From Bacteroidota bacterium (GTDB taxonomy: Bacteria > Bacteroidota > Bacteroidia > Chitinophagales > Chitinophagaceae), in NCBI GenBank assembly GCA_018267725.1, contig JAFDXY010000020.1, positions 1-64,000 on the forward strand: a stretch of DNA of 64,000 nt. Direction: 5' to 3'. The first letter of the stretch is position 1. Every line of letters starts with the position of its first letter. Positions 24,390-33,295 of this stretch are shown piece after piece. The notes under the pieces were generated by a model that saw nothing but the letters and a program-made list of their open reading frames with translations, was not told the DNA's origin and searched no databases. The position numbers were made by a program, and so were the translations under genes.

Positions 24390-25556
24390 TTATTTTTTTA
24401 TTTCCTGTTTTATTACTCTTGCTTTTTGCAATTTGCTTTTGCCAAAACGATTTTTAACGGCATCAATTGCTTTGTATAAATTTGTTTTTCTTTCTGTATT
24501 AATAAACAAACTTGTTTGTATTGCATGGTTGGTTAATTCACTTAAACGTACACCCAGTAAGCGTATTGGCTGATTTTTTTTCCATAATTGATGAAATAAC
24601 TTTGTTGCAACAGGAATAATTTCATCATCACTTAAAGTATAATTAATAGTAGTTTGTTTTGAAGTTGTTTCAAAATTTGGATAACGAATTTTTATGGCAA
24701 CACAACCACATAGTTTTTCATCTTGCCTTAATTCATAAGCAACTTTTTCTACCATGCGTACTAATTCTTTCAGCAATTCTTCTTCATTACCAATATTTTC
24801 TTCAAAAGTATTTTCGGTTGAAATGCTTTTTGCTTCTCTGTAATTATTTACAACACCATAATGAATGCCTTGTGCTTTACTATATAAATCTGTACCAAGT
24901 TTGCCTAATTCTTTTTCTAATAAATTAATATCATATTTTAAAATATCGCCAATTAAAAAAATACTCATTGATTTTAGTTTGATAAAAGTTTGCTCTCCAA
25001 CTCCTAAAAATTTATTTACTGGTAGTGGTGCTAAAAACTCTTTTTCTTTTCCGGGTTTAATAAACAAGTAACTATTTGGCTTTGCTTCATCTGTTGCAAT
25101 TTTGGCAACCATTTTATTGCTTGCCAAACCAAATGAAATAGGCAGTTTTGTTTTGTTAATAATTTCTTCTCTTAAGGCAATAGTCCATTCTAACACATTA
25201 AAAAATTTATCCATACCTGTAAGGTCAATATAAAATTCATCTATGCTTGCTTTTTCAAATAACGGAGCTTTTGCTGCAATAATATTAGTAACCCAACGAC
25301 TGTAATAACTGTATTGTGCTCTTGCTCCGTTTAATATAATTGCTTGCGGACAAAGCTGCATTGCTTGCTTCATTGGCATAGCAGAGCGTACACCAAACTT
25401 TCTTGCTTCGTAACTGCAAGTTGTTACTACACCTTTATCTCGAGTGCCACCAACAATTACAGGCAGCCCACGCAGTTCAGGTTTTTGTAATAATTCAACA
25501 CTTACAAAAAAAGAATCTAAATCAAAATGTGCAATATATGGTTGCGGTGTTTGCAT
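24390..25556 (-). CDS. dinB: DNA polymerase IV (Y family)
   Basis: 388-residue translesion polymerase. Catalytic carboxylates lie in HFDLDSFFVSVELL and SIDEFYIDLTG. The finger and palm regions include KGVVTTCSYEARKFGVRSAM. The helix-hairpin region FLGVGEQTFIKLKSMSIFLI and a little-finger domain (LCGCVAIKIRYPNFETTSKQ) follow. A C-terminal beta-clamp-like motif is not obvious. It is a lone gene; regulation by LexA cannot be judged. Confidence 0.94.
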   Translation of the reverse strand: MQTPQPYIAHFDLDSFFVSVELLQKPELRGLPVIVGGTRDKGVVTTCSYEARKFGVRSAMPMKQAMQLCPQAIILNGARAQYSYYSRWVTNIIAAKAPLFEKASIDEFYIDLTGMDKFFNVLEWTIALREEIINKTKLPISFGLASNKMVAKIATDEAKPNSYLFIKPGKEKEFLAPLPVNKFLGVGEQTFIKLKSMSIFLIGDILKYDINLLEKELGKLGTDLYSKAQGIHYGVVNNYREAKSISTENTFEENIGNEEELLKELVRMVEKVAYELRQDEKLCGCVAIKIRYPNFETTSKQTTINYTLSDDEIIPVATKLFHQLWKKNQPIRLLGVRLSELTNHAIQTSLFINTERKTNLYKAIDAVKNRFGKSKLQKARVIKQEIKK

Positions 25557-25565
25557 TGTGTATAT

Positions 25566-25685
25566 GAAGGTAGGAGATAGAATGAAGAATATAGAACATA
25601 GAAATTTTTAGATTATTTAATTGCAATTTCAATTACCTATTTTCATCTTCATTTTCTACTTTCTATTCCCCATTTCTCGCTCTCC
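25566..25685. repeat. Opposed purine/pyrimidine-rich repeats
   Basis: A purine-rich tract (25566-25610, with GAGATAGAATGAAG and ATAGAACATAGAAA) faces a pyrimidine-rich tract (25640-25685, with CTTCATTTTCTACTTTCTA). Their reverse complements resemble each other. They fill the space between dinB and rsgA. Sequences of this look recur between genes in Bacteroidota. Confidence 0.4.
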
Positions 25686-25703
25686 ATTATCTTCGTTGTA
25701 ATA

Positions 25704-26630
25704 ATGAAAGCATTAATTTATAAATCTACCGGAAGTTGGTATTTGGCTAAAACGCTTGATGGTAAAACATTTCAATGCCGTGTAAAAGGTATTTTTAAAA
25801 TTGATGATATTACTTCAACCAATCCTATTGCAGTAGGTGATATTGTTGAAATTGAATTAGAAAATGCAGAAGGTAATGTGGCAACTATTATTTCTATTGA
25901 TGAAAGGAAAAATTATGTTGCAAGGCAAAGTCCGCATAATAAATATCAACATCACATTATTGCTTCAAACTTAAATCAGAGTATTTTATTTGCTACGTTA
26001 AAAGACCCCAAAACATCACAGGGGTTTATAGATAGATTTTTAATTGCTTGCGAAATGTATCATGTGCCTGCTATTATTGTTTTTAATAAAGCAGATATAT
26101 ATAGAAAAAAAGAAATGCTTTTATTTAATGAAATGAAATTAATGTATGAAAACATTGGTTACAAAGTATTGCTTACAAGTATAATGAATGATGAAGGTGT
26201 TGATGAAATAAAAAATTTATTGCTTAATAAAACAAGTTTATTAAGCGGACATAGCGGCGTTGGAAAATCAAGTTTTATAAATTCTATTTTTCCTGAATTA
26301 GATTTAAAAACTTTAGAAGTAAGTAATTGGAGTGGGAAAGGAATGCACAGCACCACTTTTGCAGAAATGTTTGATTTGCCTTTTGAAGGAAAAATTATTG
26401 ATACGCCTGGTATTCGCGAATTAGGATTGGTAGATATTGATAAACAAGAACTCTCTCATTATTTTCCTGAAATGCGAATGTTGCTTAATAATTGTAAATA
26501 CAATAACTGCTTACATATAAACGAACCCGACTGTGCTATAAAAACTGCTGCTGAAAAAGGAATAATTAATATGGAAAGGTATATAAGCTACTGCAAAATT
26601 TTAGATACAATAGATGAGAATAAATATTAA
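25704..26630 (+). CDS. rsgA: Ribosome small-subunit-dependent GTPase A
   Basis: 308-residue circularly permuted GTPase acting late in 30S assembly. An N-terminal OB fold is followed by G4 (NKAD), then G1 GHSGVGKSS, G3 DTPGIRELG, and a C-terminal zinc site of the Cys/His type (CKYNNCLHINEPDC). The length is normal. It is divergent from dinB and its last four bases overlap the stop region of the convergent small lipoprotein gene. Confidence 0.95.
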   Translation: MKALIYKSTGSWYLAKTLDGKTFQCRVKGIFKIDDITSTNPIAVGDIVEIELENAEGNVATIISIDERKNYVARQSPHNKYQHHIIASNLNQSILFATLKDPKTSQGFIDRFLIACEMYHVPAIIVFNKADIYRKKEMLLFNEMKLMYENIGYKVLLTSIMNDEGVDEIKNLLLNKTSLLSGHSGVGKSSFINSIFPELDLKTLEVSNWSGKGMHSTTFAEMFDLPFEGKIIDTPGIRELGLVDIDKQELSHYFPEMRMLLNNCKYNNCLHINEPDCAIKTAAEKGIINMERYISYCKILDTIDENKY

Positions 26631-26836
26631 TAATTAAACTTTTTTGTTTGATTAAACTTACTTGCTTTTTTAGCTTCTTTTACAGCTTTAGGATCATCTC
26701 TTACTAATTTTTCTGCCCCTACATTTTTACCGTTAGTGGGACAACCATTTTTATCTTTCTTATAAAAAATAGTACTAATTATATTACATGATGAAAGCAA
26801 TGCAATAATTAAAATATAACTAAGTACTTTTTTCAT
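26627..26836 (-). CDS. Small lipoprotein
   Basis: A 69-residue protein with a lipobox (IIALLSSC) ending the signal peptide. The mature part of about 50 residues is basic (KKDKNGCPTNGKNVGAEKLV). Short lipoproteins containing CPTNGKNVGAEK-like motifs are common in Chitinophagaceae. The function is unknown. It converges on rsgA with a 4-base overlap. Confidence 0.72.
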   Translation of the reverse strand: MKKVLSYILIIALLSSCNIISTIFYKKDKNGCPTNGKNVGAEKLVRDDPKAVKEAKKASKFNQTKKFNY

Positions 26837-26874
26837 ATTAATAAAGTTAATAAATTAACGAATAAATCAGCTTT

Positions 26875-27411
26875 TTATTTCTCTGGGCAGTTATTAACCT
26901 CTTTAAACCACGATGCATATTTTATGTAATTATTTGCAATACGATTAATTTCTCCGCTTATTAAATCTTCCGAAACTTCTTTTATTTTTTTTGCAGGTAC
27001 ACCGGCAAAAACATAACCTGCTTCAACAATAGTACCTTCTGTAATTACTGCTCCCGCTGCAATTATAGCATGTTTGTGTACTACGCATCTATCCATAACA
27101 ATTGCACCCATTCCAATTAAAACATCATCATGTATTACACATCCATGCACAATTGCATTATGACCAATAGAAACATTATTACCAATAACGGTTGCATTTT
27201 TTTGGTAAGTGCAATGTATAGTTGCACCATCTTGTATGTTTACTTTATTTCCAATTTTTATATAATTCACATCGCCACGTATTACGGCATTAAACCAAAC
27301 ACTACATTCATTGCCCATAACTACATCTCCAACAATTGTTGCGTTAGGAGCTACAAAACAATTATTACCAAATTGCGGCTGTTTACCTAAAACAGGAAGT
27401 ATTATTGCCAT
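26875..27411 (-). CDS. Gamma-carbonic anhydrase-like protein
   Basis: 178 residues in a left-handed beta-helix of hexapeptide repeats. Conserved features: FVAPNATIVGDVVMG, VWFNAVIRGD, the metal-ligand histidines of ATIHCT and SIGHNAIVHGC, and the VFAGVPAKKIKEVSED end. It belongs to the YrdA/gamma-CA family; the enzyme activity in this branch is not certain. The ATG at 27411 is used: upstream in-frame codons come from an AT-rich simple repeat (27419-27453) and overlap the divergent aminotransferase start. Confidence 0.9.
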   Translation of the reverse strand: MAIILPVLGKQPQFGNNCFVAPNATIVGDVVMGNECSVWFNAVIRGDVNYIKIGNKVNIQDGATIHCTYQKNATVIGNNVSIGHNAIVHGCVIHDDVLIGMGAIVMDRCVVHKHAIIAAGAVITEGTIVEAGYVFAGVPAKKIKEVSEDLISGEINRIANNYIKYASWFKEVNNCPEK

Positions 27412-27418
27412 AAAAAAG

Positions 27419-27453
27419 CGAATTTTGAATTTCGAATTTCGAATTTTAAATTG
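27419..27453. repeat. Simple repeat between divergent genes
   Basis: Tandem GAATTTC/GAATTTT units lie in the spacer between the carbonic anhydrase and aminotransferase genes, where both promoters should be. In reverse complement it reads AAATTCGAAATTCAAAATTC, like the coding repeat at 7151-7187 in ileS. Confidence 0.6.
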
Positions 27454-27468
27454 ATGTAACGAAAAAAG

Positions 27469-28665
27469 ATGACAGCAATTTCTCATAAACAATTATTTCT
27501 TAATCATGTTGCTCAAACATCTCCAATGCCTATTGGTATTGAAATGGTAAAAGCTGAAGGAATTTATTTGTACGATGTAAACAACAAAAAATATATTGAT
27601 GCCATTTCAGGATTTAGCGTTGCCAATATTGGCCATAGCAATAAAGAAGTTATAAATGCAGTTAAACAACAAGCAGAACAATACATGCATTTAATTGTGT
27701 ATGGAGAATTTATTCAGCAGCCACAAGTATCTTATGCAAAATTGTTGGCAGATAATCTTCCCGAAACATTAAACTGTATCTATTTTACCAATAGCGGTGC
27801 AGAAGCAACAGAAGGTGCTATAAAATTGGCAAAACGATTTTCAAACCGTTCAAAAATTATTGCGTTTAATAATTCGTATCATGGCAGCACACAAGGAGCT
27901 TTAAGTGTTATGGGTAGTGAATATTGGCGTAATGCATATAGGCCTTTACTTCCCAATGTGTATCATTTTAATTTTAATAGTGAAGATGCAATTAATGCTA
28001 TTGATGAAAATACTGCTTGTGTTATTTTAGAAATTGTACAAGCCGAAGCAGGTATTATTCAACCTAATAAAAATTGGATAAAACAAATACAAAAAAAATG
28101 TAATGAAAAAAATGTATTGCTAATTGTAGATGAAATACAAAGTGGTTTTAGCAGAACAGGAACTTTATTTGCTTTTGAACAATTTAATATTATACCCGAT
28201 ATTTTATTGTTAGGCAAAGCATTGGGCGGTGGCATGCCTTTAGGTGCTTTTATTGCTGATAAAAAATTAATGAATGTATTAACTAATAATCCGGTATTGG
28301 GGCATATTACAACTTTTGGCGGGCATCCGGTTAGTTGTGCTGCAGGCAAAACTGCAATGGAATTTTTGTTGAAAGAAAATTTAATAAACTCAATAAAAGA
28401 AAAAGAACAAATACTAAAACAAGAACTTCAACATAAAAAAATAAAAGCACTAAGAACTTGTGGTTTGTGGGCTGCTGTTGAGTTTGATAGTTTTGAAACC
28501 AACCATGCAGTTATACAAAAATGTATTGAGCATGGCGTAATAACAGATTGGTTTTTATTTGCTGATAATTGTTTGCGAATTGCTCCCCCATTAATTATAA
28601 CGAAAGAAGAACTTATAATGCTTTGCCAAATTATAAAACAAAGTATTGATGAAGCCTTGCATTAA
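27469..28665 (+). CDS. Class III PLP-dependent aminotransferase
   Basis: 398-residue fold-type I aminotransferase in the acetylornithine/ornithine/4-aminobutyrate group. Motifs: YLYDVNNKKYIDAISGFSV, FTNSGAEATEGAIKLAKR, the PLP-binding IVDEIQSGFSRTG and the lysine in LLGKALGGGMPLGAF. Residue H in FGGHPVSCAAGK is typical. The specific amino donor cannot be assigned; no arginine-biosynthesis genes adjoin. It shares a short divergent promoter region with the gamma-carbonic anhydrase gene. Confidence 0.9.
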   Translation: MTAISHKQLFLNHVAQTSPMPIGIEMVKAEGIYLYDVNNKKYIDAISGFSVANIGHSNKEVINAVKQQAEQYMHLIVYGEFIQQPQVSYAKLLADNLPETLNCIYFTNSGAEATEGAIKLAKRFSNRSKIIAFNNSYHGSTQGALSVMGSEYWRNAYRPLLPNVYHFNFNSEDAINAIDENTACVILEIVQAEAGIIQPNKNWIKQIQKKCNEKNVLLIVDEIQSGFSRTGTLFAFEQFNIIPDILLLGKALGGGMPLGAFIADKKLMNVLTNNPVLGHITTFGGHPVSCAAGKTAMEFLLKENLINSIKEKEQILKQELQHKKIKALRTCGLWAAVEFDSFETNHAVIQKCIEHGVITDWFLFADNCLRIAPPLIITKEELIMLCQIIKQSIDEALH

Positions 28666-28667
28666 TT

Positions 28668-29750
28668 TTATTTTTTTGATTTTGATGAATTACTAAAAGT
28701 AGATTGTAAATAAGAAGGTAACAAGGTTCTCTTTTTTTCGTTAATTGGTTTTCTGTATTCTGCATAATAAATTTTTAGCAATAATAAAAAGTATGAAATA
28801 ATTAAGGGTCCGAAAATTAATCCGGTTAATCCAAAATATTTCAAACCAATAATTACACCTAACACTGTTACAATAGGATGCACATCAGCCATTTTTTTTG
28901 CCAATAAAAAACGAATAATATTATCACTTAATCCTATAATAATAATTCCCCAACCTAAAACAAAAAAGCCTTGCCAATTATTTCCGGCAGCTAATAAATA
29001 AATAGCTACAGGCACCCAAACAATTGCAGTACCAACTAAAGGAATAACAGATGCAAAGCCTGTAATTACGCCCCAAAAAACAGGCTCTTTCAACCCTGCA
29101 ATCCAATAAGCAGAAAAGGCTAATATGCCATGCACCACTGCAATTAAAGGCACACCAACAGCATTGCTAAATGTTTGCGATACTAATTCGTTTCCAAATA
29201 ATTCTATTTTTTTTCTTTTAAAAGGAAGATATAAAATAACGGCAGCTTCCATTCGGTTGGTTTTAGTTAACATGAAGTATAAAAAGAAATACATCATAAT
29301 AATGGTTGAAAAAAAATTGAAACCCGAATTAATAACAACGCCAATTAATGAAGCTGCATATTTTTGAATATCGTTTATATAATTTTCACTTAATATATTT
29401 ATATCAAACCTTTGACTTATGATGGTAGTAAAATGTTGAAACGGCTCGGTAACAGTTTTAGGATTTTGTGCAATGGTTATTACTTTATTATACAGCATAG
29501 TTGCCAATAATATAATGGGCAACATAATTATAAAAAAGGTAAAAAGAATAATTACTGTTGCGGCAACAGATTTTTTCTATTTCCTTTTTATTAAACGCTC
29601 CATGTTTTTTTTGCACAACACATAAAACATAAGAGCTCCCAAAAATGCGGTAAAAAATTCCATTAAACTTAATAAAAGCAATAAGCCTAACAGTATAATA
29701 ATGGCAAGAAAAAAATATCTGTTTATTTTATAACCCTGAGCATTTTCCAT
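28668..29750 (-). pseudogene. AI-2E family membrane protein broken by an in-frame TAG
   Basis: The reading frame from the ATG at 29750 encodes MENAQGYKINRYFFLAIIIL and further membrane sequence, then meets TAG at 29577-29579. It continues in the same frame as KKSVAATVIILFTFFIIMLP and on for about 300 residues to the normal C-terminus. Joined, the 361 codons match an intact PerM/AI-2E family permease (multi-pass, LKEPVFWGVITGFASVIPLV and LGVIIGLKYFGLTGLIFGPL). The stop falls where relatives have a Trp in an RKxKK loop, suggesting TGG to TAG. Either a recent pseudogene, a sequencing error, or a protein restarted at the ATG at 29525 without its first two membrane segments. Confidence 0.75.
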
Positions 29751-29798
29751 TTAATAACTTTTAATTAGCTTTATAGTGATGATAAAAATTTATTAAGT

Positions 29799-30044
29799 GT
29801 GAAAGATAATCAGAAAATATTAACCATAATTATTTTAAGTGCATTGGCAGGTGCTGGTATAGCTTATTTATTAAGCACAGAAAAAGGAAAAGTTTTATTA
29901 GCAGCATTGAAAGAAAAAGGAACACAGATGCTTGATGAAATAAAAGATGGACTTACAACAGAAGCAAAAGAAGTGGTAGAAAAAATTAAAACTTGTGTAT
30001 TTGAAACAGTTGAAAAACATACCACAAACGAAACTCCTGTTTAA
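29799..30044 (+). CDS. YtxH-like small protein
   Basis: An 81-residue protein starting with GTG. One transmembrane segment (IIILSALAGAGIAYLLS) is followed by an amphipathic helix rich in Lys and Glu (GKVLLAALKEKGTQMLDEIK), as in the YtxH family of small membrane-linked stress proteins. No enzymatic role is known. It converges on bshA with a 4-base overlap. Confidence 0.75.
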   Translation: MKDNQKILTIIILSALAGAGIAYLLSTEKGKVLLAALKEKGTQMLDEIKDGLTTEAKEVVEKIKTCVFETVEKHTTNETPV

Positions 30045-31180
30045 ACACAAGGCGTCATTCTGCAATAACGGCTATATAATTTTTCGTATTTAGGAATAAT
30101 ATTTTTTATATCAAACTTTAAAGCTTGTTCATAAGCTTTTTCTTTCATTTGTTGTAAATGCTTTTCATCTTTTAATAAGGTAATGGCAAAATTACTCATA
30201 GCAGTTACATCTCCTACATTAGCCATAAAACCTGTTTCTCCCTGAATATTAATTTCACTTAATCCGCCTGCATTGGTGCTTATTACAACAACTTTTGCAG
30301 CCATTGCTTCTAATGCTGCCAAACCAAAACTTTCATATTCACTTGGTAATAAAAAAATATCGCCAATGGCTAAAACTTCTTCAATTTGTTCTTGCTTTCC
30401 TACAAAACTTATAAAATCTATAACACCTAATGCTCTTGCTAAGTCTTCTGCTGCAGGTCTTTCAGGGCCATCGCCTACCATTAATAATTTAGCAGGTAAT
30501 TGTTTTTTTACTTCTGCAAAAACTTTTACTACATCTTCTACACGTTTTACTTTTCTAAAATTTGAGGCGTGTACTAAAATTTTTTCTCCTTCGGGTGCAA
30601 TTACTTTTTTAAAAGCATCAATAGGTTTTTTATTAAACCTACTTACATCTACAAAATTATTTATTACTTCAATCTCTTTAATTATAGCAAAATTTTTATA
30701 TGTTTCTTCTTTTAAATTATTTGATACGGCAGTTATAGCATCGCTTTCATTTATAGAAAAAGTAACAACGGGTTCGTAAGTTTTATCTCTTCCTACCAAT
30801 GTTATGTCTGTACCGTGTAAAGTGGTAATTACGGGCACATTTCTTCCCGTTTTATTTTTTATAATTTGTTTAGCCATATATGCGGCACTTGCGTGTGGTA
30901 TAGCATAGTGCACATGTAATAAATCTAAATCGTAATTCATAATTACATCAACCATAGTGCTGGCTAATGCAACTTCGTACGGAGGATAATCAAACAACGG
31001 ATAAGTTGGTACACGCACTTCGTGATAAAAAATATTTGTGTTAAAAACATTTAATCTTACCGGTTGCTGATAAGTTATGAAATGAACTTTATGTCCTTCG
31101 TCTGCCAATGCTTTTCCTAATTCGGTTGCTAATACACCGCTTCCGCCAAATGTTGGATAACAAACAATTCCTATACGCAT
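30041..31180 (-). CDS. bshA: N-acetyl-alpha-D-glucosaminyl L-malate synthase
   Basis: First enzyme of bacillithiol biosynthesis, joining UDP-GlcNAc and L-malate. The 379-residue GT4 glycosyltransferase begins with RIGIVCYPTFGGSGVLATEL and has the family markers YPLFDYPPYEVALAS, HVHYAIPHASAAYMAKQI and LLPSEYESFGLAALEAMA. Other bsh genes are not in the window. Its presence supports a bacillithiol-using Bacteroidota host. Confidence 0.95.
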   Translation of the reverse strand: MRIGIVCYPTFGGSGVLATELGKALADEGHKVHFITYQQPVRLNVFNTNIFYHEVRVPTYPLFDYPPYEVALASTMVDVIMNYDLDLLHVHYAIPHASAAYMAKQIIKNKTGRNVPVITTLHGTDITLVGRDKTYEPVVTFSINESDAITAVSNNLKEETYKNFAIIKEIEVINNFVDVSRFNKKPIDAFKKVIAPEGEKILVHASNFRKVKRVEDVVKVFAEVKKQLPAKLLMVGDGPERPAAEDLARALGVIDFISFVGKQEQIEEVLAIGDIFLLPSEYESFGLAALEAMAAKVVVISTNAGGLSEINIQGETGFMANVGDVTAMSNFAITLLKDEKHLQQMKEKAYEQALKFDIKNIIPKYEKLYSRYCRMTPCV

Positions 31181-31273
31181 GTAGTTATAAGTTTTATGTG
31201 CTAATATTTTTTTAAGAATTATTAGTTAAACGAAGTAACAACTAAATATTCATTTTGCATAGTTAGTTATTTG

Positions 31274-31816
31274 TTATTCATCATCTTTTATAAAACCAAT
31301 TTTTCTTCTTTGTGGTAATGGTGTGTTTTGTTTTTCAATTAATTCTTTTAGCACCATAAAAATATTTTCAATGTCTTTACTGTTGCCTTTCACTTCTTTT
31401 TCAAGTTTAGATAATTGCAATAAAATATCTTTATTGGTAAGTGCATATTCTCTAAGTTTTGTAAACACTCTTATAATTCTAATATTTACATCAATAGCAA
31501 TATTGCTGTTTAAAATACTCGATAACATTGCTACACCTTGTTCTGTAAAAACATATGGCTTATATCTTGTGCCTCCCCAACTTGAGGTGCCAGTTTGGTA
31601 CCTCAAGTTTTCGAATTCTTTTTCGGTAAGTTCAAACATAAAATCTTTAGGGAACCGTTGTATGTTACGTTTTACTTGCCTTTTTAATTGTTTGGTTTCA
31701 ACAGCATACATTTCAGCAAGGTCTGTATCAAGCATTACTTTTTGCCCGCGAACAACATAAATTTTATTTAATATTTTTTGTTCGACTACTAATAATTGTA
31801 ATTCTTTTTTAGCCAT
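31274..31816 (-). CDS. ORF6N domain protein
   Basis: 180 residues with a phage-type ORF6N DNA-binding domain: IYVVRGQKVMLDTDLAEMY, VKRNIQRFPKDFMFELTEKE, SSWGGTRYKPYVFTEQGVAM. A C-terminal helix (about 120-160) may form a coiled coil. Such genes are frequent in Bacteroidota chromosomes and prophages; the role is probably regulatory but unproven. The ATG at 31816 is used rather than a TTG three codons earlier. A long hairpin lies within the coding sequence (31582-31612). Confidence 0.85.
   Translation of the reverse strand: MAKKELQLLVVEQKILNKIYVVRGQKVMLDTDLAEMYAVETKQLKRQVKRNIQRFPKDFMFELTEKEFENLRYQTGTSSWGGTRYKPYVFTEQGVAMLSSILNSNIAIDVNIRIIRVFTKLREYALTNKDILLQLSKLEKEVKGNSKDIENIFMVLKELIEKQNTPLPQRRKIGFIKDDE
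31582..31612. repeat. Long hairpin inside the ORF6N gene
   Basis: AACTTGAGGT and ACCTCAAGTT are perfect complements, and further pairs across GCCAGTTTGG extend the stem to about 14 pairs with one G-T and a 3-base loop. It is wholly within the coding region (the part encoding LRYQTGTSSW), in the middle of the DNA-binding domain. Confidence 0.6.
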
Positions 31817-31927
31817 TGCAAACAAGGTTAATTATGTTTTGTAAATATAAGTTTTTAAAACCAGCATCCTTTCTTTAAAGGAATTAAAAAGCCGCTGGTA
31901 TATAAAGTGTTCATTATCTTTAGCCAC

Positions 31928-33295
31928 ATGAAAAAACTACTATTATTTTTAACAACTATTCCTTTTATTGCAATTGCTCAAAATCAAGATTCTGTTTTTA
32001 TTAAAAAAATTTCAGATGATATTTTAGTAAATGGTAAAGCATACAATTTATTGAGAGAGCTAACCAAAAATATTGGTGGAAGATTAGCAGGCTCTCCACA
32101 ATTTGCTAAAGCTGTTGTTTGGGGTAAAAAAAGTTTAGAAAATTTAGGAGCTGATAATGTGTATTTGCAAGAATGTATGGTTCCGCATTGGGTACGTGGT
32201 GCAAAAGAAAAAGTAGTTATTACAGAACAAAACGGAAAAAAAACTAATATATTATTAGATGCATTGGCATTAGGAAATTCTTGGGGCAGCAACGGTAAAC
32301 CTATTGTAGCAGAAGTTATTGCAGTTAGAGATTTTGCAGAATTAGAAAAAAGAAAAGATGAAGTAAAAGGTAAAATTGTTTTTTATAATTATCCTTTTAA
32401 CCCTACTTATATTTTTCCCGGGCAAGCTTATGGAGAATCTGGTGTGTATAGAAGAAACGGAGCAAGCCGTGCAGCCAAATACGGTGCTGTTGCGGTTTTG
32501 GTGCGTTCGTTAACTGAAGCAACAAATAATAATCCGCATACAGGTACAATGACGTATAACGATTCGTTCCCAAAAATTCCGGCACTTGCTTTAGGTTTAT
32601 ATGATGCAGATAAATTATGGAAAGAAGCAGTAAACGGGAAAGTAAAAATTTCAGTTACTTCTTCTGCAAAATTTTTGCCCGATACAATTGCACACAATGT
32701 TATTGCAGAATTAAAAGGAACAGAATTTCCTAATCAATACATTACAGTTGGTGGGCATTTAGATAGTTGGGATGTAAATGAAGGTGCACATGATGATGGA
32801 ACAGGCATTGTGCAAACCATGGAAATTTTAAGAGTATTAAAAGCATTAAATTATAAACCTAAACATACTTTACGTTTTGTATTATTTGCTAATGAAGAAA
32901 ATGGAATGCGTGGTGCAAACAAATATGCCGAAGAAGCAAAAGCCAATAATGAGCAACATATTTTTGCATTAGAAAGTGATAACGGAGGCTTTACGCCAAG
33001 AGGTTTTAGTTTAGGAATGAGTAACGAAAAAATTGCAAAAATTAAAACTTGGGCAAACTTGCTAAAACCTTATGGTTGCGATAATTTAGAATTAGGTGGC
33101 GGCGGTGCAGATGTTACTCCGTTACAAAGAAATATGCAAACACCCGTTGCAGAATTAAGACCCGATAATCAACGCTATTTTGACATTCATCATGCAAGAA
33201 GTGATGTATTTGAAAATGTAAACAAAAGAGAATTATTGTTGGGGGCTGTTAATATGGCGGCATTAATTTATTTAATTGATAAATATGGGCTTTAA
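31928..33295 (+). CDS. Secreted M28 carboxypeptidase Q-like peptidase
   Basis: 455-residue exported zinc peptidase. A signal peptide ends at FIAIAQ. The region to about residue 280 holds a PA-like insertion; the metal motifs are VGGHLDSWDVNEGAHDDGTG and LFANEENGMRGANKY, with HHARSD near the C-terminus. The architecture matches the plasma glutamate carboxypeptidase-like branch of M28. A TATCTTTA sequence just upstream may be a -7 element. The next gene's ATG overlaps its end by 11 bases, so the two are translationally coupled. Confidence 0.88.
   Translation: MKKLLLFLTTIPFIAIAQNQDSVFIKKISDDILVNGKAYNLLRELTKNIGGRLAGSPQFAKAVVWGKKSLENLGADNVYLQECMVPHWVRGAKEKVVITEQNGKKTNILLDALALGNSWGSNGKPIVAEVIAVRDFAELEKRKDEVKGKIVFYNYPFNPTYIFPGQAYGESGVYRRNGASRAAKYGAVAVLVRSLTEATNNNPHTGTMTYNDSFPKIPALALGLYDADKLWKEAVNGKVKISVTSSAKFLPDTIAHNVIAELKGTEFPNQYITVGGHLDSWDVNEGAHDDGTGIVQTMEILRVLKALNYKPKHTLRFVLFANEENGMRGANKYAEEAKANNEQHIFALESDNGGFTPRGFSLGMSNEKIAKIKTWANLLKPYGCDNLELGGGGADVTPLQRNMQTPVAELRPDNQRYFDIHHARSDVFENVNKRELLLGAVNMAALIYLIDKYGL

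Noticed and set aside
31560..31612. GCCTCCCCAAC at the ORF6N gene resembles an end of the palindromic element
   Set aside because: The bases encode the conserved SSWGG motif of the ORF6N family, so the match is explained by the protein; the adjoining hairpin has a different sequence.
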